From positions 1,178,001 through 1,242,000 of the forward strand of contig NZ_AHOO02000005.1 in assembly GCF_000244755.1 (NCBI RefSeq): a stretch of 64,000 bases of DNA, in the 5' to 3' direction. How positions within the stretch are numbered: the stretch's first letter is position 1; the number at the start of each line of letters is the position of its first letter. Shown piece by piece: positions 40,810 to 50,409 of this stretch. The notes beneath the pieces were generated by a model. It was given only the letters and a program-made list of their open reading frames with translations, was not told the DNA's origin and did not search any database. Position numbers and translations under genes: made by a program. The DNA is from Leptospira licerasiae serovar Varillal str. VAR 010. GTDB lineage: Bacteria; Spirochaetota; Leptospiria; Leptospirales; Leptospiraceae.

Positions 40810-42948
40810 TTGAAAAGGCTATTTTATTCTTTCCTAAAGAAGGGAGGAGTAAAATATTCCTACAAACGTATTCCAATGTACTTATTAAGGGCTTTTGTTC
40901 TAATTTTATGTTTTTCGGCCTCGTCTTTATTTTCGGAGGAGGCCATCCCTTTATCTTCCCAAGTAGAACGTAAAAGAATTAGTACTGAGGTCTATTTTTT
41001 GGAAGATCCGCATAAGGGGCTCGGAATAGAGAAGGTATCCTCAGCGGAATATTCCAAAAAATTCAAGAAATCGGATATGGACCCGTTAAACTTCGGGCAG
41101 ACTAACTTCGATTATTGGATCAGGATAACCCTTAAAAACCCGGAAAAAACACAGATCCGAAAAATTTTAGAAATAGATTATACGAATATTGACCGCGTGG
41201 ACTTTTTTGCGGAGAATACTTCTGGTAAACAGGAGTTAGTCAATTCCAGCGGGATGGCTTTTCCTTATCCAGTTAGAAAAGTAAATCACAGAAATTTCAT
41301 CTATACCTTAGATTTCCAACCCGAACAGACCCGTACTTTTTACCTGAAGTTAAACACGAGTGGCGGTTTGGTTTTTCCTTTGTTACTATGGAATCCCGAA
41401 ACATTCTACCATCATAACGCGGATATTCATTTAGGTCTTGGATTATATTATGGGATCATGTGTGTGATGATCCTTTATCATTTATTGATATTCTTATCCA
41501 CTCGAGATATAAGTTATCTGTTTTTTGTGATTAATATTTTCGGATTTTTCGGGATACAATTGGTGCTTACCGGTCACGGATTCCAATATCTTTGGTCCGA
41601 ACATCCGGATCTACAGAGGAATTTGTATGTAGTCTTTACCGGAATATGTATGTCTTCCTTGGTTTTATTTGCCCAAAAGTTTTTGAATACGGAAGAAAAT
41701 ATAAATCGTTATTTGAATTATTCTCTTCATTTCACTTGGGGAATTCATGTTCTTCTGACTTTTTCTCCTTTGTTTTTTCCTCCTGAGCTTACAGTTAAAG
41801 TAGGTTTGGCTTTGAGCATTCTTGCTCCTTCTTTGGTTTTGATTGCCGCTTCTATTTGCTTTTTTAAAAATTATAGACCCGCTAGATACTTTTTATTGGC
41901 ATTCAGTTTCCTATGTATTTCCGGAATGTTTGTAGTTTTAAAATTCGCTAATATTGTAGGAGTTTCCAATTGGGCGGACGATGGACTGTATATAGGTTCT
42001 TCCATGTCTGCCCTGATATTCTCGTTCGCATTAGCGGATAAGATCAATATTCTCAAAAAAGAAAAAGAAGATGCGCAGCGTAAGATTTTCGAAGCACAGA
42101 AAGAAAATCTGGAGATGCAAAAGACTCTAAACGATTCCTTGGAAACCTTAGTGATCGAAAGGACTAAGACGATAGAAGAGCAAAAATTGGAAATAGAAGC
42201 TAAGGCAAAATTGATAGAAAAAGACCTTGCTATCGCAGGCAAGATCCAATTTTCACTTCTTCCTTCCGTTCTTCCTAAAACACATAACGTAAGAATTGCA
42301 TATAGATGTATTCCGATGCTTCATGTGGGAGGAGACTTCGTAGATCTGATTTCCGATCGGACCGGCAGAGCTCTCGGGATATTTATATGCGATGTGACCG
42401 GGCATGGAACAGGAGCTGCGATGTTGGCTGCCATGGTAAAAATGGCTCTCGCAGATTGGTCCGACTATTTAAGTGATCCAGGATACATGCTTGCAAAAAT
42501 GAGAGCTCAGCTTATGGGGAAGCTGAACGGAAATTTTGTGACTGCGACCATGATCACATTCTATCCGGAATCGGGGCGGATCTTGATCGCAAACGCGGGA
42601 CATCCGGAAGCGATATTGATACGTAAAGCGAATGGAAAACATGAGACTTATCGCCCTACAGGAATTGCGATCAATGAGTTTTTATCCACTCCGAACTATC
42701 AAACCTTAAAGACTGAATTGACTAAAGGAGATAAGCTCATTCTTTATACCGATGGTCTCCCTGAAGCAAGGTCTAAAGAAGGGGATTTTTACGGAGACGA
42801 CAGATTTCTAGATCTTCTCAAAAACTTTTCGGAATTAGAGCCTGAACTATTTTGCAATTCAGTGATCGGAAAGATCCAACATTTTACGGAAGAAGAACAA
42901 AGTTCCCATGACGACATGGCAATGGTCGTTCTGGAATATTTAGGTTAA
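40810..42948 (+). CDS. 7TMR-DISM receptor fused to a PP2C (SpoIIE/RsbU-type) phosphatase
   Basis: The frame runs from TTG at 40810 (712 residues); ATG at 40876 begins right at the signal peptide (MYLLRAFVLILCFSASSLFS) and is a credible alternative. The DISMED2 and seven-TM regions closely follow those of the preceding cyclase. A long coiled coil (about 415-480) leads to the phosphatase domain with AGKIQFSLLPSVLP, GGDFVDL, FICDVTGHGTGAAMLAA and the C-terminal HDDMAMVVLE. Such enzymes dephosphorylate anti-sigma-factor antagonists; no partner is encoded nearby. Confidence 0.9.
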   Translation: MKRLFYSFLKKGGVKYSYKRIPMYLLRAFVLILCFSASSLFSEEAIPLSSQVERKRISTEVYFLEDPHKGLGIEKVSSAEYSKKFKKSDMDPLNFGQTNFDYWIRITLKNPEKTQIRKILEIDYTNIDRVDFFAENTSGKQELVNSSGMAFPYPVRKVNHRNFIYTLDFQPEQTRTFYLKLNTSGGLVFPLLLWNPETFYHHNADIHLGLGLYYGIMCVMILYHLLIFLSTRDISYLFFVINIFGFFGIQLVLTGHGFQYLWSEHPDLQRNLYVVFTGICMSSLVLFAQKFLNTEENINRYLNYSLHFTWGIHVLLTFSPLFFPPELTVKVGLALSILAPSLVLIAASICFFKNYRPARYFLLAFSFLCISGMFVVLKFANIVGVSNWADDGLYIGSSMSALIFSFALADKINILKKEKEDAQRKIFEAQKENLEMQKTLNDSLETLVIERTKTIEEQKLEIEAKAKLIEKDLAIAGKIQFSLLPSVLPKTHNVRIAYRCIPMLHVGGDFVDLISDRTGRALGIFICDVTGHGTGAAMLAAMVKMALADWSDYLSDPGYMLAKMRAQLMGKLNGNFVTATMITFYPESGRILIANAGHPEAILIRKANGKHETYRPTGIAINEFLSTPNYQTLKTELTKGDKLILYTDGLPEARSKEGDFYGDDRFLDLLKNFSELEPELFCNSVIGKIQHFTEEEQSSHDDMAMVVLEYLG

Positions 42949-43029
42949 CTCTTTTTATATTTTTCTTTTGTTCTCCTGTAGGAATGATTTTATTCCGTCC
43001 GATATGTATAACAACCTTTCGGTAAAGTT

Positions 43030-44334
43030 ATGATAACCTTGAAAAATCGGATTAGGGTTTATTGGGATATACTTGTATTTATCTGTATCTTTTGGGCTTC
43101 CCTTGAATCCCCCCTGCGGATCGTTATTAACTACGACCCGAACTTACTCCTTACCTGCATTTATTTCTTCATCGATTTCGTTTTCGCTTTGGATATTCTT
43201 TGGAATTGTTTTACTCCGGAATATAAAGACGGTAAATGGATCTTAACCCGTTCGCAAGTGATCAAGGACTATTTGGGATCGTGGTTTATTATCGACCTGA
43301 TTGCTGCTCTACCTTTGGAATATGCCACAACCACGATTTTCGGGCTCCAACAGTCCCAATATCCTTATTTGTATCTATTATTAGGCGTTACCCGTATCTT
43401 AAAGGTATTTCGGATATCGGATATCTTGCAAAGGATCAATCTTGCGTTCCAGCCGACTCCTGGAATACTGAGATTGGTCCTCTTTGCTTTTTGGGCAACA
43501 TTAGTCGCTCATTGGTGCGCCGTCGGATGGTTATATGTGGATGATCTCTTGGATTATCAAACCGGATGGTCCGAGTATATTATCGCTCTGTATTGGACCG
43601 TGGCGACTATTGCAACGGTAGGTTATGGGGATATCACACCTTCGACCGATTCGCAAAGGATATATACGATATTCGTAATGATATTGGGTGCGGGCGTGTA
43701 TGCTACCGTCATCGGAAATATAGCCAGTATTTTAGGAAGCCTGGATCTTGCTAAAGCCGCTCAAAGGAAAAAAATGGCTCAGGTAGATTCGTTTTTGAAA
43801 GCCAGAAATATTTCCCAAAATATTCGCAGAAGGGTCCGCGATTATTACATGTACATTATAGACAGAGGATGGGGAGAGGACGAGAACGCTCTTTTGAACG
43901 ATCTTCCTATATCATTAAGAAGAGAAGTAAAGATCCAATTACACCGTGATCTATTGGAGAAGGTACCTTTTTTGAAAGGTGCGGATCCGGCATTGGTAAC
44001 TAGTCTCGTCTTTTCAATGAAACCAATGATCTTTTTGGAAGGGGATACGATTTTCAGAAGAGGGGAAAAAGGAGACGACCTATATATTTTAAGCGAAGGA
44101 TCTGTCGACATTTTGGACTCCGACGAGAAAACGATCTTGTTGAGCTTACAAGAAGGACAATTTTTCGGGGAACTAGCGCTGGTGATGGACGCACCAAGGT
44201 CCGCAACTGTTCGAGCTACAACTACATGCGAGATCTATACTTTAAGTAAAACGGATTTTGATAACGTTTTGAAAAGATTTTCTCAATTTAGGTCGGCGAT
44301 CGAGGAATCCGTAGCTCATTTAAAAAAGAGATAA
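43030..44334 (+). CDS. Cyclic-nucleotide-binding potassium channel
   Basis: A 434-residue channel with six hydrophobic segments, a short S4-like stretch (GVTRILKVFRISDILQRI) and the selectivity filter TVGYGD (Gly198-Tyr199-Gly200-Asp201), then a C-linker and a cyclic nucleotide-binding domain (about 310-430): FLEGDTIFRRGEKGDDLYIL, GQFFGELALVMDAPRSATVR. The Arg and Glu of FGELALxxxxPRSATV that hold the cNMP phosphate and ribose are present. Its position 3' of an adenylate cyclase gene supports cAMP gating. Confidence 0.92.
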   Translation: MITLKNRIRVYWDILVFICIFWASLESPLRIVINYDPNLLLTCIYFFIDFVFALDILWNCFTPEYKDGKWILTRSQVIKDYLGSWFIIDLIAALPLEYATTTIFGLQQSQYPYLYLLLGVTRILKVFRISDILQRINLAFQPTPGILRLVLFAFWATLVAHWCAVGWLYVDDLLDYQTGWSEYIIALYWTVATIATVGYGDITPSTDSQRIYTIFVMILGAGVYATVIGNIASILGSLDLAKAAQRKKMAQVDSFLKARNISQNIRRRVRDYYMYIIDRGWGEDENALLNDLPISLRREVKIQLHRDLLEKVPFLKGADPALVTSLVFSMKPMIFLEGDTIFRRGEKGDDLYILSEGSVDILDSDEKTILLSLQEGQFFGELALVMDAPRSATVRATTTCEIYTLSKTDFDNVLKRFSQFRSAIEESVAHLKKR

Positions 44335-44423
44335 CGGTATTTTGGATCCAGTAGTTTCCTTTCAAAATTAGTTGACCAAGCAAAGTAGTCTGTTAAAAAG
44401 CACGGGGAGAAATAGGAGTCTTT

Positions 44424-44864
44424 ATGTTACCGGTAATACCGTTAAATTATTTAGCAATTTTGGTTGGAGTTCTTGCAAACGTAGTCATCGGATTTCTTTG
44501 GTTCGGTCCGATCTTCGGTAAGGTCTGGGCAAAAGAAATGGGTTATGAAAATATGCAACCCGATAACAAGGCGATGATTAGATCTATGGTCATCATGATC
44601 ATAGGTTCTTTTCTAACGGCATACGTTTTAGCTCACAGCTTATTTGTTTGGAAGCCTTCTTCTTGGAACCTTCCTGGAGATGGACCTGCTTGGATGTACG
44701 GAGCTTATGCTGCTTTTTATACTTGGCTAGGTTTTTATATACCGATGCTTTTAGGCTCTGTGGCTTGGGAATCAAAATCATGGAAATTATTTTTTATAAA
44801 TGCCGGATATAATTTGGTTTCTTTGGCCGCAATCGGGCTTATCCTCGCTGTTTGGCCTGCTTAA
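44424..44864 (+). CDS. DUF1761 family membrane protein (copy 1)
   Basis: A 146-residue protein with about four hydrophobic segments and the DUF1761 pattern NYLAILVGVLANVVIGFLWFG then PIFGKVWAKEMGY. Function unknown. A distant paralogue lies at 58442-58861. It is followed by a strong terminator. Confidence 0.85.
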   Translation: MLPVIPLNYLAILVGVLANVVIGFLWFGPIFGKVWAKEMGYENMQPDNKAMIRSMVIMIIGSFLTAYVLAHSLFVWKPSSWNLPGDGPAWMYGAYAAFYTWLGFYIPMLLGSVAWESKSWKLFFINAGYNLVSLAAIGLILAVWPA

Positions 44865-44890
44865 TAGAGCGGTTAGAATTCATAATATTT

Positions 44891-44922
44891 AAAAAAGGGA
44901 TTCCAAATCGGAATCCCTTTTT
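44891..44922 (+). terminator. Rho-independent terminator after the DUF1761 gene
   Basis: AAAGGGATTCC (44894-44904) pairs perfectly with GGAATCCCTTT (44910-44920) around AAATC, flanked by an A-run and a T-run. It can work in both directions. Confidence 0.9.
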
Positions 44923-44975
44923 ATATCCTAAGCTAAAATCAGAAATTTTTTTCCGAAGGATATCCGGAAGTTCTC

Positions 44976-47030
44976 TTGAAAAGTAAGCATAACGCATTAA
45001 TTCTTATTCCCTCATTGATCGGATCTTTGGTCTTAATCGGCTGGTTATTGGATATTGAGATCTTAAAGCGACCGAGAGAGAATATGGTGGCAATGAATCC
45101 GATGTCCGCTGTTTCTTTCGTATTTATAGGATTTGCACTTTATCTTATCTTAAATCGGCCCGATTCAAAGACATCTCGCAATTGTATTCGTTTAATTGCG
45201 TTACTCGTCTTCTTTGTGGGTCTTTCTAAATTGTATTCCATCGTTAGCGGATTCGACCTCGGGATGGATAAAGTCCTTTTTTCGGATAAGATCGCAAAAG
45301 ATATTATAAAAGGTGTTCCGAACCGAATGGCTCCGAATACGGCGTTAGATTTTGTAGTACTTAGTTCCGCTGTTTTTTTAACTTCCTTTCGAAAGGAAGT
45401 TTTAAGTTCCATCTCTAATTACCTATGTATTTTGGTGCTTTTGATCGGCCTTTTTTCTGTGATCGGTTATGTATATCAGGTCCAGGAATTTTATGGGATC
45501 CTTTCTTACATTCCGATGGCGATACACACAGCCATTAGTTTCATTTTATTTTCTTTTGCTCTACTATTGATCAATGGAAATTCCGGATTTATGAAGGTAT
45601 TTACGAGCAAAAGTTCCGGAGGGATATTAGCTCGCGTATTAATCCCATTTTTGATCATCGTTCCCGTTCTGTTCGGTTATCTTCGTATCTATTTGAACAA
45701 ATTGAACCCAGTCAGTTTGGAACTAGGGGTAGGGTTCTTGATGACAGGAATCATACTTACCTTTTTTGTTCTTGTCTGGTTTGTCGCCACACAATTGGAA
45801 AGATCGGATATGGCAAGGGCAAACGCGGAGCAAAAACTTTCGGAGTTGAATCACGAATTGGAGAAGTTAGTCACCTCCAAAACGATGGACCTATTCAAGA
45901 GCGAGAATAGATTCAGGACAATTATAGAACAATTCCCTTATCCAGTATTGACATACGATCCTGGAGGAGTTTGTACCGGAGCGAATTTTGCCTGGGAAGA
46001 AATGTGGAACACCAGGAGAGATGTATTAGTCGATTATAATATATTAAAAGATCCACAAATAAAGGAAGCAGGATTTTTTCCTTATGTGGAGAAAGCGTTT
46101 AATGGAGATCCCGCTATATCCGAACCATTTCCTTATGATCCTAAGTTGATCGGAAGTTCAGGAAGAGATCGTTGGCTACAAATGGTGCTTTATCCAGTCA
46201 AAAATACTGCCGGAAATATCTTAGAAGTGATCGTAGTCCACCAGGATATTACCGCAAGTAAGGAAGCTGAGAATGAGATCAGATCATTGAACAATGAATT
46301 GGAAGAAAGAGTAAAGGTTCGCACTGAACAGTTGGTTTTGGCCAATAAGGAATTGGAATCCTTCTCTTATTCCGTCTCTCACGATTTAAGAGCGCCCATC
46401 AGAGGGATTAACGGTTTCACTCAGATCCTTCTCGAAGATTACGGAGAGAATTTAGATGCGGAGGGGAGGAGGATCATAGGCAAAATTATAGAGAATGCTA
46501 AACAGATGGGGCATTTGGTGGATGATCTTTTGGAGTTTTCCAGGTTGGGAAGAACAGAGCTTGCCGAAAGAGAAATTTCCATGAAAGAATTAGCCGTGAC
46601 AGTATATAAAGAATTAATGAACTTCGAATCGGGAAGAGAAATCCGTTTTGAAATACAAGATATTCCGAATGTAAGAGCGGATCCGCCTGCAGTGCGACAA
46701 CTTTTGGTGAATTTGATCTCGAATGCGATCAAGTACACCAAAAAAGTAGAATCACCTGTCATTCAGATCGGTTCTACTGAATCCGAAAAAGGAACCGTTT
46801 TTTATATTAAAGACAACGGTGCGGGTTTCAATATGCAATATTATCATAAATTATTCGGTGTCTTTCAGAGATTACATTCCAATTCGGATTTCGAAGGTAC
46901 CGGAGTAGGGCTTGCCATAGTCAAAAGAATTGCTTTCCGCCACGGCGGGAACGTATGGGCTGAATCCAAAGAAGGAGAAGGCGCGACCTTTTATTTTACT
47001 TTGCCAGGACAAGATCCTAAGTTAAAGTGA
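44976..47030 (+). CDS. Membrane sensor histidine kinase with PAS domain
   Basis: A 684-residue kinase: about eight hydrophobic segments (up to about 275), coiled coil, PAS domain (ENRFRTIIEQFPYPVLTYDP to HQDITASKEAE), HisKA with the phospho-acceptor His469 in SVSHDLRAPIRG, and HATPase_c motifs NLISNAIKYT, DNGAGFN and GTGVGLAIVKR. The start is TTG with GGAAG about 6 bp upstream. There is no response regulator gene beside it, so it is an orphan kinase here. Confidence 0.9.
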   Translation: MKSKHNALILIPSLIGSLVLIGWLLDIEILKRPRENMVAMNPMSAVSFVFIGFALYLILNRPDSKTSRNCIRLIALLVFFVGLSKLYSIVSGFDLGMDKVLFSDKIAKDIIKGVPNRMAPNTALDFVVLSSAVFLTSFRKEVLSSISNYLCILVLLIGLFSVIGYVYQVQEFYGILSYIPMAIHTAISFILFSFALLLINGNSGFMKVFTSKSSGGILARVLIPFLIIVPVLFGYLRIYLNKLNPVSLELGVGFLMTGIILTFFVLVWFVATQLERSDMARANAEQKLSELNHELEKLVTSKTMDLFKSENRFRTIIEQFPYPVLTYDPGGVCTGANFAWEEMWNTRRDVLVDYNILKDPQIKEAGFFPYVEKAFNGDPAISEPFPYDPKLIGSSGRDRWLQMVLYPVKNTAGNILEVIVVHQDITASKEAENEIRSLNNELEERVKVRTEQLVLANKELESFSYSVSHDLRAPIRGINGFTQILLEDYGENLDAEGRRIIGKIIENAKQMGHLVDDLLEFSRLGRTELAEREISMKELAVTVYKELMNFESGREIRFEIQDIPNVRADPPAVRQLLVNLISNAIKYTKKVESPVIQIGSTESEKGTVFYIKDNGAGFNMQYYHKLFGVFQRLHSNSDFEGTGVGLAIVKRIAFRHGGNVWAESKEGEGATFYFTLPGQDPKLK

Positions 47031-47044
47031 TTCTAAAAATTTAA

Positions 47045-47638
47045 CTAGTCGGCTTCTTTGGTCTCCTTCTTTTTCCAGGTGACTGCATCTATCCTTTTTT
47101 GGGATTTGGAATCGAAGATAAGGATATCCAACCTTTTGAGTCTGGTTTCTTCCTTTTTTGGGCTAATCACCCACCAAATGGATGTTCGCTGGTAATAAGG
47201 TGCCTGGTTCTTAAAGAACTCCCAGGCCTTTGTATTTTCCTGGAATTGTCTTTTATAAGGCGAGGGCAGCTTTATTTCACTCTGTTCGAATGAATATTGT
47301 GCGGTCTTCTTTTTATCAGAATGGAAGGCTTGCAAACCGGACTCTTGGACTAAACCTTCTTGGATCAACTCTTGGATACGTTTTATATTGACCTTACTCC
47401 AAATACTCCCTCTTTTTCTGGGGGTAAAGCGGGCAGAATAACTGTCTTCGTCTATTCCCTTTCTGATCCCATCTATCCAACCGAAACATAATGCTTGGTC
47501 TATCGCTTCTCCGTAAGAAATTCCTTTTTTAGAGGATTTCGTTTTATAGAACCCTAAAAGAAGTTCGGATTCTTTATTATGATTTTTGGAAAGCCAGGAA
47601 CGGAATTCCTTTCCGGTCTTAAAGAACTTTGGTGTCAT
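47045..47638 (-). CDS. YdeI/OmpD-associated family protein
   Basis: A 197-residue protein with EFRSWLSKNHNKESELLLGF, then SYGEAIDQALCFGWIDGIRK and RFTPRKRGSIWSKVN, the hallmark segments of the YdeI/OmpD-associated (bacteriocin-protection-like) family. Biochemical role not established. It is convergent with the histidine kinase gene (14-bp gap). Confidence 0.88.
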   Translation of the reverse strand: MTPKFFKTGKEFRSWLSKNHNKESELLLGFYKTKSSKKGISYGEAIDQALCFGWIDGIRKGIDEDSYSARFTPRKRGSIWSKVNIKRIQELIQEGLVQESGLQAFHSDKKKTAQYSFEQSEIKLPSPYKRQFQENTKAWEFFKNQAPYYQRTSIWWVISPKKEETRLKRLDILIFDSKSQKRIDAVTWKKKETKEAD

Positions 47639-47706
47639 TAGGAATTTCTACTTGGCAGAAGTTTAAAGTGTATATAACTTTATGAAAGTTATTTTCGGTA
47701 GGTAGT

Positions 47707-48726
47707 ATGAACATAGTAGGCTCCAGGTCCATTTTTTTTAGCTTTTTGACTGCGGTCGTATTATTACAGAACTGTCTGACTTCTTCCGCAAATATCCAGG
47801 ACTATAAGGAACATTTTATCGGTAATGATCCAAAAGATCTTTCTTCGGAGATCCCAAAGGGAAAGGTAAGAGCGGTATTTTTAGGGACCAGCTCCATTCT
47901 GTTAGATGACGGCGAAACCCAGATCTTAACGGATGGATTTTTTTCCCGACCTTCCCTCTTACATACTATGTTCTCGAAAATTTCTTCCGATGAACAGGAG
48001 ATCAAATACGTTATGCTTCTTGCAGGCATTAAACGTTTAAAGGGAATTTTCGTATGCCATTCCCATTACGATCATTCTATGGATTCTCCTTTTATTGCCA
48101 AGGAGACCGGAGCAAAGTTATATGGCTCTCTTTCCACAATTCAGATCGGAAAGGGGGGAGGGGTTCCGGAAGAACAGCTGGTATTATTCCAACCCGGCAA
48201 AAAGATCCAGATCGGTAAATTTAGGATCACTGTGCTGAATTCAAAACATACTCCTCCTTTTCAAATTTTAGGAAAAACGAATGCAGCGGACCCTAACAGA
48301 CCGGATTTAACGGAAGCTCTGTCTCAACCTGCTAAGGCGGAGGATTATATAGAAGGTGGGACCTACGACTTTTTTGTGGAACATGGAAAACATTCTATCT
48401 TGATCAAAGGAAGTACGAATTATGTAGAGAACGCTTTGGACGGCCTAAAGGCTGATATCCTATTCTTAGGGATTGCAATGCTTGGCAAACAAGAAGAAGA
48501 TTTTAAGGCTAAATATTACGAAGAAACCGTTGCGAAAACTTCACCCAAGATGGTAATTCCCGTACATTGGGATAATTTTTTTAAACCTTTAAGTGAACCC
48601 TTGGAGCCTAACTTGAGCTTGGGAGACGATGTAAAAACAGGGATGGAATATTTGATACGAAAAACTTCCGAGAATGGGATCCAGTTCAAGATCCTAAGAG
48701 GTTTTGAGAGTATTCTGTTATTTTAA
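47707..48726 (+). CDS. Metallo-beta-lactamase-fold hydrolase, putative lipoprotein
   Basis: A 339-residue protein with a signal peptide and LLQNC lipobox, then an MBL fold: VFLGTSSILLDDGETQILTD, the zinc motif HSHYDHSMD (HxHxDH), LNSKHTPP and IPVHWDNFF, which would supply the remaining zinc His. The family (UlaG/RomA/NAPE-PLD-like) includes lactonases and phospholipases; the substrate is unknown. Probably membrane-anchored outside the cytoplasm. Confidence 0.85.
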   Translation: MNIVGSRSIFFSFLTAVVLLQNCLTSSANIQDYKEHFIGNDPKDLSSEIPKGKVRAVFLGTSSILLDDGETQILTDGFFSRPSLLHTMFSKISSDEQEIKYVMLLAGIKRLKGIFVCHSHYDHSMDSPFIAKETGAKLYGSLSTIQIGKGGGVPEEQLVLFQPGKKIQIGKFRITVLNSKHTPPFQILGKTNAADPNRPDLTEALSQPAKAEDYIEGGTYDFFVEHGKHSILIKGSTNYVENALDGLKADILFLGIAMLGKQEEDFKAKYYEETVAKTSPKMVIPVHWDNFFKPLSEPLEPNLSLGDDVKTGMEYLIRKTSENGIQFKILRGFESILLF

Positions 48727-48763
48727 TATAATAGTTCATAGAGATCAAGACGGATAGGGCTAT

Positions 48764-49813
48764 ATGGAAGAAGAGGACACGATGGAAAAAGTTTTAGAAT
48801 ATTTGGAACCTTTCGGTCCCGACCTAAAAAACGGATTAAGCAATCATGCTCCTATGGCCTGCGAGGCATTGCTAACCATGGGCAAAAAGGAAAGTCTGTT
48901 TCCTTGGTTGGAAAGATACGGAAACCAGTTCCTAGAAAAAAAGAAACCTAGAAACAAAATTTATAGCGGTGATTGGAAAGACTTTTTAGGAATGCCGGAC
49001 ACTTATCCTGAGTGGGAGAATTTTTTTAATACAGAGCTGGAAGTAGGCCCCTGGCAAAAAACTATTTCCGAATGGGCGGTTAAACTTGCTCCAGGGATTT
49101 GTGCAGATGCTACTCATGGAGTGATCCGCACGGGACACGCAGCCAGAAGTTTATCCAGAAAAGAAACTAAACGTAGGAAGAGAGAGCTTGCATCCGGTTT
49201 AGCGGTTTGGGCATCTTCATATTTAGAATTGCCTACTTCTTTCGATTCGTTGCTGGGTTTACAGCCGGAAGATGCGATTCGAAAAGTGGACTTTGTACCG
49301 GAAGAATCTAAAAATTTTTCAGGCACAATTGTTTCTTCTCTGCAAGGATTAGGAGATTATGAGAATTTTTCACCTGTGATCGGATATCTAAACGTTTCTA
49401 ATCAGCCGGAGGAAACTATCTCGGGTCTTTCGGAAGGATTTTCCAGAGTAGTGCTGAATAATGTGGAAGATAATCTATCTGCGATCGTTTTCATTCATTC
49501 CGTAACAAGTGTTTCCGCGCTCAGAAGTATATTGCCTTTTTTGAATGAGTATGAAAAAAAATCCATTTTGAGATATTCATGGCAGTCCGGAGCTGCACTG
49601 TTTTCCGCATTCGGTAAAAAGTTAAATTTGGAACTTCCTCAAAGAATAGAAAATGAATCTAGAGAGGAAATGATAGAAAAGGCGATAGAACACGGAGACG
49701 AACACGCGATCAAATTTACCGAAGTTTGTTTGAAGGAGTTTGAATTTAATCCTTCTCCCGCATATTATGCTGCGGCTAATTTAGCTCGAAAATTTTTAGA
49801 ACCCCTGTCTTAA
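48764..49813 (+). CDS. Questin oxidase-like (AflY) family protein
   Basis: A 349-residue protein with the family features NHAPMACEALLTMG near the N-terminus and THGVIRTGHAARSLS in the middle, which resemble the questin oxidase/AflY family (Baeyer-Villiger-type enzymes of fungal polyketide pathways, also common in bacteria). The bacterial role is unknown. A second ATG at 48782 has GAGG 6 bp upstream and may be the true start, shortening the protein by six residues. The 3' end overlaps the alkB gene tail-to-tail by 4 bp. Confidence 0.8.
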   Translation: MEEEDTMEKVLEYLEPFGPDLKNGLSNHAPMACEALLTMGKKESLFPWLERYGNQFLEKKKPRNKIYSGDWKDFLGMPDTYPEWENFFNTELEVGPWQKTISEWAVKLAPGICADATHGVIRTGHAARSLSRKETKRRKRELASGLAVWASSYLELPTSFDSLLGLQPEDAIRKVDFVPEESKNFSGTIVSSLQGLGDYENFSPVIGYLNVSNQPEETISGLSEGFSRVVLNNVEDNLSAIVFIHSVTSVSALRSILPFLNEYEKKSILRYSWQSGAALFSAFGKKLNLELPQRIENESREEMIEKAIEHGDEHAIKFTEVCLKEFEFNPSPAYYAAANLARKFLEPLS

Positions 49814-50409
49814 TAAAGCATAGTTCTGAAAGTCAAATTTACTCTGGGTTGTTTTACCGATTTGGTTTTAGGCAAACTATGGAGCCAGGATTCTTGCGCT
49901 TCTTTCATGACCAATAAACTTCCATGCTCTAATATCAAACAAATCCGTTCTTTAGTGGATTTATGTTTGAAGTAGAATTTTCTTTCTGCTCCGAATGATA
50001 AGGAAGCGATTGTGGAATTTTTTCCCAAAGCTTTTTCGTCGTCGCTATGCCAAGCCATTCCTTCTTCTCCATTATTGTATAAATTGAGTAAGCAAGAATT
50101 GAATTTGGTTTTAGTAATTTCTTCCGTTAAAATTTTTAATTCGGAAAGTTCTTTTGTCCAAGGCAGCGCTTTTTTCGTCGTATTTGAATAAGTGTATTGG
50201 TAATCCGAATCTCCGAACCAGGCTACCATCCTTTTGGTTACGATATGTTTCCCGAAAATAATTGCCTCGTCGTTTTTCCAGGGAATATCTCTTAAAAGCA
50301 GATCTAAATAATCGTCAGCAGAACTATCGGAAATAATCGGCCCGAAATATTGTACGATCCCATCGTAAGGTAAATAATTTCGGTCAGTTTTTTGTCGGAA
50401 TAAATTCAT
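49810..50409 (-). CDS. alkB: AlkB, alpha-ketoglutarate-dependent DNA dealkylase
   Basis: A 199-residue Fe(II)/2-oxoglutarate dioxygenase. HxD of the iron site is in GMAWHSDDEKALG, with the later His in LEHGSLLVM, and the 2OG-binding RVNLTFR at the C-terminus. It matches the ALKBH2/3-like bacterial group (YQYTYSNTTKKALPWT substrate-binding segment). It repairs 1-methyladenine and 3-methylcytosine. The start overlaps the upstream Ada-like gene by 4 bp. Confidence 0.93.
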   Translation of the reverse strand: MNLFRQKTDRNYLPYDGIVQYFGPIISDSSADDYLDLLLRDIPWKNDEAIIFGKHIVTKRMVAWFGDSDYQYTYSNTTKKALPWTKELSELKILTEEITKTKFNSCLLNLYNNGEEGMAWHSDDEKALGKNSTIASLSFGAERKFYFKHKSTKERICLILEHGSLLVMKEAQESWLHSLPKTKSVKQPRVNLTFRTMLY

